Shown: positions 1 to 6,482 of the stretch, one piece after another
Layout: the number at the start of each line of letters is the position of its first letter
How positions within the stretch are numbered: the stretch's first letter is position 1
DNA from: an uncultured Muribaculaceae bacterium
GTDB taxonomy: Bacteria > Bacteroidota > Bacteroidia > Bacteroidales > Muribaculaceae
Assembly: GCA_947173755.1 (NCBI GenBank)
Contig: CAMWGM010000048.1
Span: 1-8,721 of the forward strand
DNA: 8,721 bases
Reading direction: 5' to 3'
Made by a program: the position numbers and the translations under genes
Notes under the pieces: model-generated
Databases searched by the model: none
What the model was told of the DNA's origin: nothing
The model's input: only the letters and a program-made list of their open reading frames with translations

Positions 1-425
1 CATGTAAAGCGAAGGCATCGAAAAAACGTCTTTTTTTCGGGGCGAAAGCAAAATTGGAATGTCATGCGGGCGATACCGACAGTCCCGTCCTGTGTGATAA
101 CATCATTCAGATCCTCCTCTCGGGACTCCGCGTGAAGCCCGGGACATATTTCCCCGCTCTTGTCGCCATCACGCAGACCTCGATTGTCGGTAAACGCCGG
201 CGATTCCTGACCCCGAGGGAGTGCGCGCGGTTGCAGAGTTTTCCCGACACTTTCATATATGATGACAAGAAAGCGCAGGCCTACAAACAGTTTGGCAACA
301 GCATCAACGTCGACCTGGTAAAACTTTTCGCCCGCTTTATGTTCGGCGACCCCGACATTCAGGATCAGTACTCCTACGCGACTCAATATGGAGGCGGTAC
401 CGACTCTTTGTTCTCTTTATTTTAA
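1..425 (+). CDS. DNA cytosine-5 methyltransferase, C-terminal part (5' end outside window)
   Basis: C-terminal piece of a type II DNA (cytosine-5) methyltransferase, which transfers methyl from S-adenosylmethionine to cytosine in a target sequence and protects host DNA from the partner nuclease. The reading frame is open to the left edge, so the gene begins outside the window; the TTG at 54 is not a credible start. Two conserved blocks are visible. Motif IX reads RFLTPRECARLQSFPDTF. Motif X reads AYKQFGNSINVDLVKLFA. The stretch before them (GLRVKPGTYFPALVAITQTS) would be the end of the target-recognition region and return to the catalytic fold. The catalytic PCQ and ENV motifs lie upstream and cannot be checked. 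The stop at 423-425 is followed 18 bases later by a probable restriction endonuclease on the same strand. Family call is firm; sequence specificity is unknown. Confidence 0.93.
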   Translation, partial: CKAKASKKRLFFGAKAKLECHAGDTDSPVLCDNIIQILLSGLRVKPGTYFPALVAITQTSIVGKRRRFLTPRECARLQSFPDTFIYDDKKAQAYKQFGNSINVDLVKLFARFMFGDPDIQDQYSYATQYGGGTDSLFSLF

Positions 426-443
426 CCATATAACACGACTATT

Positions 444-1340
444 ATGATAGATCAGCAATGCCTCGCGGAAATAACCTCCAACCGCAATACGGGCGTGGAG
501 TATGAAATAGCGCTCTTCTACAATCTCTGTAGAGCAGGCAAATTGGACACAACGGCTCTCGATGCCGCCATAAGTTCCCGTCCCGACAAAAGCAGAAGCA
601 AAATCAAAAAAATCAGAAATCAGACTCCGACCTCAAAAATCCTGAAGGAACTTGCGGCGAGATCATTGACTCTGACTGACGTCTCTTTTGAGACGCAGAA
701 CGACGAAGTGGGTCCGGCCGATGTCGTTATGACCACCCGAGATGCAGACGGTAAAGAGGTAAAAATCGGGTTGTCGGTGAAATATGCAAACACCTGTTCC
801 ATGAATACCACCGGTAGAAACTTCCTGTCGAACAACCAGATCCAGGATCTCAGTTCCAAATTACCGGAATATGTCAAAAAATATATTGCCGAGATGAATA
901 AGAAGTATGGTGGGATCGCCAACTGGTTTCATAAGAGGAAGAAAAGCGAAAATACCGATGCATACATCAACCTGATCAGAGATGCTGTGATTGCAAACTG
1001 GGCGAATATCACGAACAAGCAGGATCTTTTTTCTGCGCTTTTTCATGCGGATTCCCCCATCGAATTCTGGGTTGTCAAATATAAAAAGAAAGGCTATAGT
1101 CTTAATGTCAAACCGGCCTCGATAGATATAAAAAGGGTCACTGATATCAAGTTGGAAAAATACTTAAAGTCTAACCTGTCTTTCACACTTGACGGTGTAC
1201 GGTTGGGTAAAATGCAGGTGAAATTCAACAATGGCATTCTTGAAGTGAGTGGGAAACGTGAGCCCGACATCATCGAACAAGGCAAGGAACTGAGTTACGG
1301 AAGTCCGTTCAACTCATGGAATTTCAGCGTGGAGGTCTGA
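444..1340 (+). CDS. Probable type II restriction endonuclease (possibly HaeIII-like)
   Basis: A 298-aa protein directly downstream of a cytosine-5 methyltransferase, the usual place for its cognate restriction enzyme. It has no signal peptide or membrane segment. A PD-(D/E)XK-like core can be proposed: an N-terminal helix with acidic residues (E19 and E21 in NTGVEYEIAL), then P91-A92-D93, and after 17 residues S111-V112-K113 (IGLSVKYAN). The usual D/E before the catalytic lysine is serine here; from memory, SxK variants occur in HaeIII-type enzymes. The C-terminal half is lysine-rich and beta-prone, which would suit DNA binding. Base composition is more AT-rich than the following aroK operon, suggesting acquisition with the methyltransferase. 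Nuclease role is inferred mainly from context and the weak core motif; the specific family is uncertain. Confidence 0.7.
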   Translation: MIDQQCLAEITSNRNTGVEYEIALFYNLCRAGKLDTTALDAAISSRPDKSRSKIKKIRNQTPTSKILKELAARSLTLTDVSFETQNDEVGPADVVMTTRDADGKEVKIGLSVKYANTCSMNTTGRNFLSNNQIQDLSSKLPEYVKKYIAEMNKKYGGIANWFHKRKKSENTDAYINLIRDAVIANWANITNKQDLFSALFHADSPIEFWVVKYKKKGYSLNVKPASIDIKRVTDIKLEKYLKSNLSFTLDGVRLGKMQVKFNNGILEVSGKREPDIIEQGKELSYGSPFNSWNFSVEV

Positions 1341-1350
1341 CGGAAGGCTA

Positions 1351-1381
1351 TTGCCGTTGTGGGGATTTTTTATTACTTTTG
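1351..1381 (+). promoter_or_regulatory. Bacteroidetes-type promoter for aroK
   Basis: TTG at 1351-1353 and TACTTTTG at 1374-1381, separated by 20 bases, match the Bacteroidetes -33 TTG / -7 TAnnTTTG promoter layout. The -7 element ends five bases before the aroK ATG at 1387, so the transcript would have almost no leader. The promoter lies between the endonuclease stop and aroK and would separate transcription of the two blocks. Confidence 0.6.
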
Positions 1382-1386
1382 CGGAT

Positions 1387-1938
1387 ATGAAACCTATTTT
1401 CATCATTGGCTATATGGCGTCCGGAAAGTCGACTCTCGGCCGGGCTCTTGCGGATCGATTCGGGATCGATTTTGTCGATCTCGACGAATGGATCGAGTCC
1501 GATGCCGGCATGACGGTCAGCGGGATTTTCGCTGCCGAGGGTGAGGAAGGGTTTCGCCGGCGCGAGCGCGAGGCTCTCATGACACTGGCGACCGGAGCGG
1601 CTGAGAACCGGGTCGGCAGAGTGATAGCCTGCGGAGGTGGCACCCCCTGTTTCGGCGACAATATGGAGGTCATGAACGCCTGCGGGCTTACGGTGTGGCT
1701 TAAGCCGTCGCGCGAGCGTCTTATGAACCGGTTGCGCGAAGGCCGTTCCACGCGCCCTCTGATCGCGTCGCTTTCCGATGATGAACTGGAGGCGTTCGCC
1801 GACACTCAACTGGGGCTCCGGGCCTCGAGTTACGGACGCGCCACCGAGACCTTCGATTCGTCGATGCTCGAGAATGAAGCCGAGATCGAGGCCACCTCAC
1901 AACGGTTTTACAACAGATTTCTATCAAGGTCATTATGA
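1387..1938 (+). CDS. aroK: Shikimate kinase
   Basis: Shikimate kinase, 183 aa, cytosolic. It phosphorylates shikimate at the 3-hydroxyl with ATP, a late step of chorismate and aromatic amino acid synthesis. The Walker A loop GYMASGKS is at residues 8-15 and the DLDEWIE shikimate/Mg-binding motif at 31-37. FRRRE is at 56-60 with the substrate-binding arginine, and the CGGGTP loop at 82-87. The lid arginine is in STRPL (R123), and RASSY (145-149) is the adenine-side motif. Length is normal for the family. I chose the ATG at 1387 rather than the in-frame TTG at 1351, because the family begins just before the Walker A strand and the TTG is the promoter -33 element. The stop overlaps the next start as ATGA, implying translational coupling. 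Confidence 0.96.
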   Translation: MKPIFIIGYMASGKSTLGRALADRFGIDFVDLDEWIESDAGMTVSGIFAAEGEEGFRRREREALMTLATGAAENRVGRVIACGGGTPCFGDNMEVMNACGLTVWLKPSRERLMNRLREGRSTRPLIASLSDDELEAFADTQLGLRASSYGRATETFDSSMLENEAEIEATSQRFYNRFLSRSL

Positions 1939-3116
1939 CATTTTCTTCTGCTATACCACTCGAAAAACAAGCCCCGACGGCAACATCGCGCCGGAGTCTG
2001 TCGATCGGACTCCCCGCCTCACAGTGGCCGGCCGAACAGCGTTTTCCGCTCACGCCCGAGGGGTGTGCCCAACTCATCGACAGGGGATTCCGGATCCTCA
2101 TGGAGGAGGGAGCCGCACGCACCATCAACTATACCGACGCACGATATACACGGCAGGGAGTCACCATCGTAAACCGGACCGAGGCATGGGGCACTGATAT
2201 TGTGGTCTACCCTGCTCCCCCATCGGTGGCCGATGTCAGGGCGATGCGCCGCGGAGCCATGCTGCTCACGCTTTTCCGCCCGTCGGACATCGATACGGAT
2301 GCCCTGCGATGTCTGCTCGACCGTCACATCGTCACGATAGCGCTTGATCTTATCTGCGATCCTCACGGATGCCGGCCCTTCGCGGATATCCTGGCCGAGA
2401 TCGACGGCCGCGCCGCTCTGGCCATTGCCTCGTCGCTGCTGGCCGACCCGCAGCGAGGGAAAGGAATACTGCTCGGAGGCGTGACGGGGATCGTGCCGTG
2501 CGAAGTGGTGGTGATCGGTTCGGGACTCGCAGCCGTTGCCGCTTCGCGCTCGGCTGTCGGACTGGGAGCGACCGTCAGGATGTTCGACAACGACATCTAT
2601 TCGCTGCGCCGCACACTGACCGACCTCGGGGGCTGCATAGTTACGTCGTCCATCAACCCCCATACACTCGCCAACGCGCTCAGAAGCGCCGATGTGGTGG
2701 TGGCCACACCGTCGAAGAGCCGGCTTACCATCGGCAGCGAGGCGGTGGAGTCCATGAAAAAAGGGGTGTTGTGTTTCGACCTCACTTCACCGCGCGGCGA
2801 CGCATTTCCGTCGCTGACTCCGGTTGACCTCTCGGTGGCCTCGGCTCTCGACCATAAATCGCGCTCGGAAAGCCGCATCTGCTATGTGAATGCCGGAAGC
2901 GCCGTGGCACGCACCGCGGCAATGGCTCTGAGCAACACGCTGCTCTCGCTGATGGGTGACATCACCGACTGCGAAGGCCCGCAAAACGCCATCCGCCTGC
3001 TGCCGGGAATGCAGGGAGCCACGCTCACCTTCTTCGGTAAAGCGGTCAATAAGGATGTGGCGGCTCGTCTGGGAATACGGTGCGTGGATATTTCAATTTT
3101 CCTTACTTTGTCCTGA
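1935..3116 (+). CDS. Alanine dehydrogenase/PNT-family protein, catalytic residues degenerate
   Basis: A 393-aa member of the alanine dehydrogenase / NAD(P) transhydrogenase alpha family, closest in layout to the Bacteroidetes type. The substrate-domain block QRFPLTPEG keeps the conserved arginine (R36). The Rossmann segment GKGILLGGVTGIVP at 175-188 is followed by VVVIGSGLAAVAA, with the GxGxx(A) turn at 195-200 and D218 ending the second strand, so NAD binding is plausible. By alignment from memory, the catalytic lysine of the DIxLKVxPP motif is Y92 here (DIVVYPAPP). The aspartate of the IDQGG motif is P286 (LTSPRGD), and AMSEIAG has become LAEIDG. Reversible alanine deamination is therefore doubtful; it may be a paralogue with another role. 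It overlaps aroK by 4 bases and the RNase H start by 1 base. Family is firm; activity is uncertain. Confidence 0.85.
   Translation: MTFSSAIPLEKQAPTATSRRSLSIGLPASQWPAEQRFPLTPEGCAQLIDRGFRILMEEGAARTINYTDARYTRQGVTIVNRTEAWGTDIVVYPAPPSVADVRAMRRGAMLLTLFRPSDIDTDALRCLLDRHIVTIALDLICDPHGCRPFADILAEIDGRAALAIASSLLADPQRGKGILLGGVTGIVPCEVVVIGSGLAAVAASRSAVGLGATVRMFDNDIYSLRRTLTDLGGCIVTSSINPHTLANALRSADVVVATPSKSRLTIGSEAVESMKKGVLCFDLTSPRGDAFPSLTPVDLSVASALDHKSRSESRICYVNAGSAVARTAAMALSNTLLSLMGDITDCEGPQNAIRLLPGMQGATLTFFGKAVNKDVAARLGIRCVDISIFLTLS
3103..3110 (+). promoter_or_regulatory. Possible -7 element before the RNase H gene
   Basis: TTACTTTG matches TAnnTTTG except for one base and ends five bases before the RNase H ATG at 3116, the same spacing as the aroK promoter. 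No TTG sits at the expected -33 distance, so it is weak and may be an internal promoter inside the upstream gene's last codons. Confidence 0.3.
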
Positions 3117-3754
3117 TGCCTAAAAAATATTACGTAGTCTGGGAAGGTCGTGCCACGGGTGTCTTTGACTCGTGGGAGGAAGCCCGCGAGTTTGTGGAGG
3201 GTTATCCCGGAGCGAAATATCGAAGTTATCCCAGCCAGCAGGCGGCCGTCGAAGCCTTCCGAGGCAGTTATGAGGAGCAAGCCGAACTGGTGAGGGCAAT
3301 CGCGGCCCACAAAAACGAGCGCGTCAACTATGACGCTTTCCCCGACATCTGTCAGGATGCTCTGGCCGTCGACGCGGCATGCTCGAAAAACCCCGGGCCT
3401 GTGGAATACCGCGGTGTGTGGGTGAGAACAGGTCAGCAGATTTTCCATGTCGGGCCTCTCGCCGACGGCACCAACAATATCGGCGAATTTCTCGCACTGG
3501 TTCACGGCCTGGCGTTGCTGAAAGCCCAGGGGAAAGGAAATGTCCCTATCTATACCGACTCGAAGACGGCCAGATCATGGGTGAAAAACCGGGCGCTGAA
3601 GACCACCGTGGTCAGGACTCCCGCCAATACCGAACTGTTCCGTCTCGTCGACCGCGCCCTCGCATGGCTCGCCACAAATACACCCACAAATCCGATACTC
3701 ACCTGGGACACACCGCACTGGGGCGAAATCCCGGCTGATTTCGGACGTAAATAA
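3116..3754 (+). CDS. Ribonuclease HI with N-terminal viroplasmin (RNase H-binding) domain
   Basis: A 212-aa ribonuclease H that cleaves the RNA strand of RNA-DNA hybrids (R-loops, primer remnants). Residues 3-48 (KKYYVVWEGRATGVFDSWEE onwards) form the caulimovirus viroplasmin-type hybrid-binding domain, similar to the N-domain of eukaryotic RNase H1. The catalytic RNase H domain fills about 82-212. Its four acidic metal ligands are visible: D86 in AVDAACSKNPG, E124 in NNIGEFLAL, D148 in IYTDSKTA and D208 in PADFGRK. The domain is intact and of normal size. I chose the ATG at 3116, since the viroplasmin domain begins there and it overlaps the preceding stop (TGATG); an upstream in-frame GTG at 3080 would add residues encoded by the previous gene's end. 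Probably last gene of the aroK unit. Confidence 0.93.
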   Translation: MPKKYYVVWEGRATGVFDSWEEAREFVEGYPGAKYRSYPSQQAAVEAFRGSYEEQAELVRAIAAHKNERVNYDAFPDICQDALAVDAACSKNPGPVEYRGVWVRTGQQIFHVGPLADGTNNIGEFLALVHGLALLKAQGKGNVPIYTDSKTARSWVKNRALKTTVVRTPANTELFRLVDRALAWLATNTPTNPILTWDTPHWGEIPADFGRK

Positions 3755-3798
3755 TATAACCATATCCAACATATTAACCGCTGAAAAATTGAACGACA

Positions 3799-5505
3799 AT
3801 GTGGTTTGTTGATGCTCTCCGCCATACACCCTCACTGGCCGTGTTTCTCACAATCGGACTCGGCTTCTGGCTGGGCAAATTAAAATTCAAAGGGATCGCC
3901 CTCGGAACGGTGACCGCCGTTCTGATAGTCGGTGTGATAGTCGGACAACTCGACATTAACGTCGGGGGTCCGCTGAAGACGGTCTCGTTTCTGCTGTTTC
4001 TCTTCTGCATCGGCTATAGCGTCGGCCCGCAGTTTTTCAAATCGTTGCGTGGCGACGGCCTGAAACAGGTGTTTTTTGCCGTGGTGGTGTGCGCGCTCAT
4101 ACTTCTGACCTCGATAGGTGTGGCATGGCTGTTCGACCTCAATCCCGGTCAGGCGGCCGGCATGATGGCGGGAGCCTCGACCGCGTCGCCGGTGGTGGGC
4201 GCAGCGGAAGACACGGTCAATTCGCTCAGCGGATCGCCCGAACATATCAAGGATATGGTTGCCGCGATTCCGGTGTGCTATGCCATGACATATGTGTTCG
4301 GCACTCTCGGGGCTGTCTGGCTGTTAGGATATGTGGGTCCGGCAATGATGGGAGGACTGGAGAAGGTCAAGACCATGACACGCGAACTGGAGAAAACCAT
4401 GAGCCCTGCCGGTGCCAATGCCGATCCGGCAAGTTTCAACGCCTGCCGCCCCGTGGCATTCCGCGCTTTCGAAGCCTCGGGCGAATGGATGGCGGAGATG
4501 CATACGGCGGGACAACTGGAGAAGGAGTTTGAGAAGAATGGGCGACGCGTCACTGTGGAACGCATCCGCAGGAGCGACGGTAGCCAGACTATCGACGCCA
4601 TCGACTCAGACACCGTCATCTATCCTTTCGACACTGTCGTTCTGGCTGCACGCCGCGAGATGATCGTGGGCGACCACTCATGGCTCGGGCCGGAAGTGGC
4701 AGGAGTGAATATCCTTGACTTTCCGGTGGAGGATATCGACGTCACAGTCAAACGAAGTTTTGAGGAAAGGCCTCTGCGCAGCGTGATAGACGAGCGCTGG
4801 ATGGACGGGGTCGACATCAAGAAAGTGACCCGCGACGATGTGGCTCTCAATCCTCTTGACCATCTCACCATTAAGGGAGGCGATATCGTGGAACTTGTTG
4901 GCCGTAAGAAAAACCTCGACCGGGCAGCGTCGGAACTCGGCTATGCCGATCCGCGCACTCTCGCCACCGACTTCGTATTCATCGGCCTCGGAATTCTGCT
5001 CGGCGGACTGCTCGGCGCGATCGCGTTCCACATAGGGTCAGTGTCAATCAGTCTCGGCGCAAGCGGAGGCGCACTCGTTTCGGGCCTCATACTCGGCTGG
5101 CTGCGCGGACGCCGCCCGACATTCGGAGCCATTCCCAAAGCATCGCTGTGGGTGTTCAACAATCTGGGTCTAAACATGTATATCGCCGTGATCGGCATTG
5201 CATCAGGCCCGTCGTTTATCAGCGCATTCTCCGAGGTGGGCCCGAAAATCTTCATCGCGGGCCTCATCGTCACGCTCGTGCCACTCTTCCTGGCGATCCT
5301 GATCGGGCACAAACTCTTCAAATTCCACCCGGCGGTGACACTCGGATGCTGTGCGGGCGCGCGTAAGACCACAGCCGGACTCGGAGCCGTGCAGGAGCGT
5401 CTGGGAAGTTCGGTGCCCGCTCTCGGCTACACCATCACCTATGCCGTCTCAAACACCCTTCTCATAATCTTCGGCATCATCCTCGTCCTCGTGACCAGCC
5501 TGTGA
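3799..5505 (+). CDS. AspT/YidE-family transporter (aspartate-alanine exchanger-like)
   Basis: A 568-aa inner-membrane protein of the aspartate:alanine exchanger family, with two membrane halves around cytosolic RCK/TrkA-C-like domains. The first half (about 12-185) contains repeated hydrophobic segments and the hallmark GASTASP at 125-131. A soluble region covers about 186-390 and appears to hold two RCK_C-like domains (about 218-290 and 310-372). The second half (about 391-567) has further segments and the matching CAGARKTTAGLGA motif at 518-530. Length and order fit the family. Experimentally known members exchange aspartate for alanine, but many homologues are uncharacterised, so the substrate is unknown. 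It starts 44 bases after the RNase H gene. No aspartate decarboxylase, the usual partner of true AspT, is in the window. An alanine dehydrogenase relative lies two genes upstream. Confidence 0.88.
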   Translation: MWFVDALRHTPSLAVFLTIGLGFWLGKLKFKGIALGTVTAVLIVGVIVGQLDINVGGPLKTVSFLLFLFCIGYSVGPQFFKSLRGDGLKQVFFAVVVCALILLTSIGVAWLFDLNPGQAAGMMAGASTASPVVGAAEDTVNSLSGSPEHIKDMVAAIPVCYAMTYVFGTLGAVWLLGYVGPAMMGGLEKVKTMTRELEKTMSPAGANADPASFNACRPVAFRAFEASGEWMAEMHTAGQLEKEFEKNGRRVTVERIRRSDGSQTIDAIDSDTVIYPFDTVVLAARREMIVGDHSWLGPEVAGVNILDFPVEDIDVTVKRSFEERPLRSVIDERWMDGVDIKKVTRDDVALNPLDHLTIKGGDIVELVGRKKNLDRAASELGYADPRTLATDFVFIGLGILLGGLLGAIAFHIGSVSISLGASGGALVSGLILGWLRGRRPTFGAIPKASLWVFNNLGLNMYIAVIGIASGPSFISAFSEVGPKIFIAGLIVTLVPLFLAILIGHKLFKFHPAVTLGCCAGARKTTAGLGAVQERLGSSVPALGYTITYAVSNTLLIIFGIILVLVTSL

Positions 5506-5676
5506 GACGCAGAACAACCGCTACAATTTAAAGCATATCAGATCAAAAAGGTAAGTGTGCGAATCTATAAATAATCTAACCGTCGAGTAATGAATGAAAT
5601 TTCCGGACTACGGTCGGGAATGTCTGAAGATTTTTGAGGTAGAGGTTACCTAGACAGTAATGACATAAACTATTTT

Positions 5677-5708
5677 AGCGCCAAAACTATTATAATAGTT
5701 TTGGCGCT
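5677..5708. repeat. Perfect 32-base palindrome
   Basis: The 16-base arm AGCGCCAAAACTATTA is followed immediately by its exact reverse complement, with no spacer. As RNA it would fold into a stem of about 14 pairs with a four-base loop. It lies about 170 bases past the transporter stop. No T-tract follows on either strand, so a standard intrinsic terminator is not well supported. A protein-binding or recombination site, or a processing hairpin, remain possible. Confidence 0.85.
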
Positions 5709-5836
5709 GTGGTTATTTCCCGAATTAGGAGAAAATGAGGGTGAAAAGTAAGGGATCTAAGGTTTCGGTTCGTGAGAGTTTAGGTTGGATGGGGGAGTTG
5801 AAGATCTCCGATCTACTTTGTCAGGGAATACTACTA

Positions 5837-5906
5837 CCCCACCTACGCTCACGGCTCCACAATAACGCTTACGCTTTTATTATGAAGTCGTTCGCTTAAG
5901 GTGGGG
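5837..5906. repeat. Inverted repeat CCCCACCT ... AGGTGGGG
   Basis: Eight-base arms at 5837-5844 and 5899-5906 enclose 54 bases. The enclosed segment has its own small inverted repeat (AATAA/TTATT around 5861-5881) and repeated CGCT words. The arrangement suggests a folded RNA or a palindromic dispersed repeat, but a single copy in the window cannot show dispersal. Confidence 0.45.
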
Positions 5907-6030
5907 CTACTTAAGGTTCAGGATCTTCTACCCTGGGTATGATGGGAACACGAAGGTCGGATCGGCAGAGAGCAGGCAGCCTCGACACAGAGATCAGGAT
6001 TGAGAAAGCAACTGATAATCAGAGCATGAA

Positions 6031-6078
6031 GGGGTTCGTTATTTGAATTGAATTAAATAAATAGCCTTTTGGAACCCC
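6031..6078. repeat. Compound inverted repeat GGGGTTC ... GAACCCC
   Basis: GGGGTTC at 6031-6037 pairs with GAACCCC at 6072-6078, and inside it TTATTT (6039-6044) pairs with AAATAA (6055-6060) around a 10-base loop. The two stems are nearly continuous on the left side and separated by about 11 bases on the right. Function unknown. Confidence 0.45.
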
Positions 6079-6087
6079 GAAACCTAC

Positions 6088-6128
6088 AACTTTATCACCG
6101 TGGTAATAATTACGACGGTAATAAAGTT
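6088..6128. repeat. 41-base imperfect palindrome
   Basis: Two 20-base arms (6088-6107 and 6109-6128) are symmetric about the A at 6108, with 18 of 20 positions complementary. The left arm begins AACTTTATCACCGT and the right arm ends ACGGTAATAAAGTT. It sits 60 bases before the DUF234-type fragment and could be an operator or recombination site; no T-tract follows. Confidence 0.7.
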
Positions 6129-6177
6129 TGAAATTCTAAAGTCGGATAAAGGAAAAAGAGTATCTGAGGCGTATAGA

Positions 6178-6183
6178 AGGAGG
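6178..6183 (+). promoter_or_regulatory. Shine-Dalgarno-like AGGAGG before the TTG at 6189
   Basis: A full AGGAGG lies five bases before the TTG that opens the DUF234-type fragment. Strong Shine-Dalgarno sites are not the rule in Bacteroidetes, so this may be chance, but it is the only argument that the fragment is translated as a small protein. Confidence 0.35.
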
Positions 6184-6188
6184 GACGT

Positions 6189-6419
6189 TTGATTTTCGGT
6201 CAAGGATTATGGGAACGCAAGAAAGGGAAGGAGGCCAATGAGATTGATATAGTGACTCTTCTTTCAATAGACAGTAAGAGTGCGCTCGTTGCCGAGGTGA
6301 AGCGCCGGGAGCGCAACTATGACCACAAGGCATTTATGGAGAAGGTTGACCGCATCAAGAACAGGGTCCTCTCAAAATATAAGATAGAAACGCGCGTATT
6401 GACTCGGGAGGATATGTGA
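6189..6419 (+). pseudogene. C-terminal remnant of a DUF234-type AAA ATPase (nuclease-like domain)
   Basis: A 76-aa frame resembling the extreme C-terminus of the AAA ATPases that carry a DUF234/PD-(D/E)XK-like domain, common in Bacteroidales and archaea. The signature is WERKKGKEANEIDIV, with the acidic D20. It is followed by ALVAEVKRR, giving E36-V37-K38, so the nuclease-like core D-x15-ExK is kept. The tail TRVLTREDM matches the usual ending of the family as I remember it. Full-length members are several hundred residues, and the ATPase Walker motifs and helical domain are absent. The same frame meets a TAG at 6174-6176, and no other frame upstream continues the homology. Hence a remnant left by deletion or insertion. 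It has a TTG start with a good AGGAGG at proper spacing, so translation as an orphan nuclease domain cannot be excluded. Confidence 0.6.
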
Positions 6420-6482
6420 CGTGCGGGAAAACGAAGCACGGGCTTCTATATGCTCTATTCATTGTCGCTGACGTGTCGTGCT

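Larger units (their letters stand above)
5506..6188. other. Gene-poor junction rich in inverted repeats
   Basis: About 680 bases without a convincing gene between the GC-rich transporter gene and the AT-richer accessory genes. It contains a weak hairpin at 5601-5620, a perfect 32-base palindrome at 5677-5708 and an inverted repeat CCCCACCT/AGGTGGGG at 5837-5906. A compound inverted repeat lies at 6031-6078 and a 41-base imperfect palindrome at 6088-6128. No tRNA or CRISPR array was recognised. It could be the scar of an inserted element, structured RNA or regulatory DNA; the sequence does not decide. Confidence 0.6.

Noticed and set aside
1348..1809. Minus-strand frames (153 and 131 codons) opposite aroK
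   Set aside because: Antisense shadows of a confidently identified shikimate kinase.
2019..2663. Long minus-strand frame (214 codons) opposite the dehydrogenase-like gene
   Set aside because: Shadow of a GC-rich gene; arginine/histidine/serine-rich translation without motifs, while the plus strand encodes a clear family.
2369..2827. 152-codon plus-strand frame within the dehydrogenase-like gene
   Set aside because: Arginine-rich frame-shifted shadow; the overlapping frame carries the real Rossmann motifs.
2882..3505. 207-codon minus-strand frame across the dehydrogenase/RNase H junction
   Set aside because: Covers two well-supported plus-strand genes and shows no motif.
4941..5372. Minus-strand frame of 143 codons opposite the transporter
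   Set aside because: Proline/arginine-rich antisense of membrane-protein codons; no independent support.
5601..5620. Hairpin TTCCGGAC/GGTCGGGAA as a terminator of the transporter gene
   Set aside because: One mismatch in a short stem, and the T-run (5631-5635) starts ten bases later, too far for a normal intrinsic terminator.
5735..5899. 54-codon frame with ATG and AGGAG a few bases upstream
   Set aside because: The Shine-Dalgarno spacing is short (three bases), the translation has no recognisable motif, and its 3' part lies within the CCCCACCT/AGGTGGGG folded element, which explains the sequence better.
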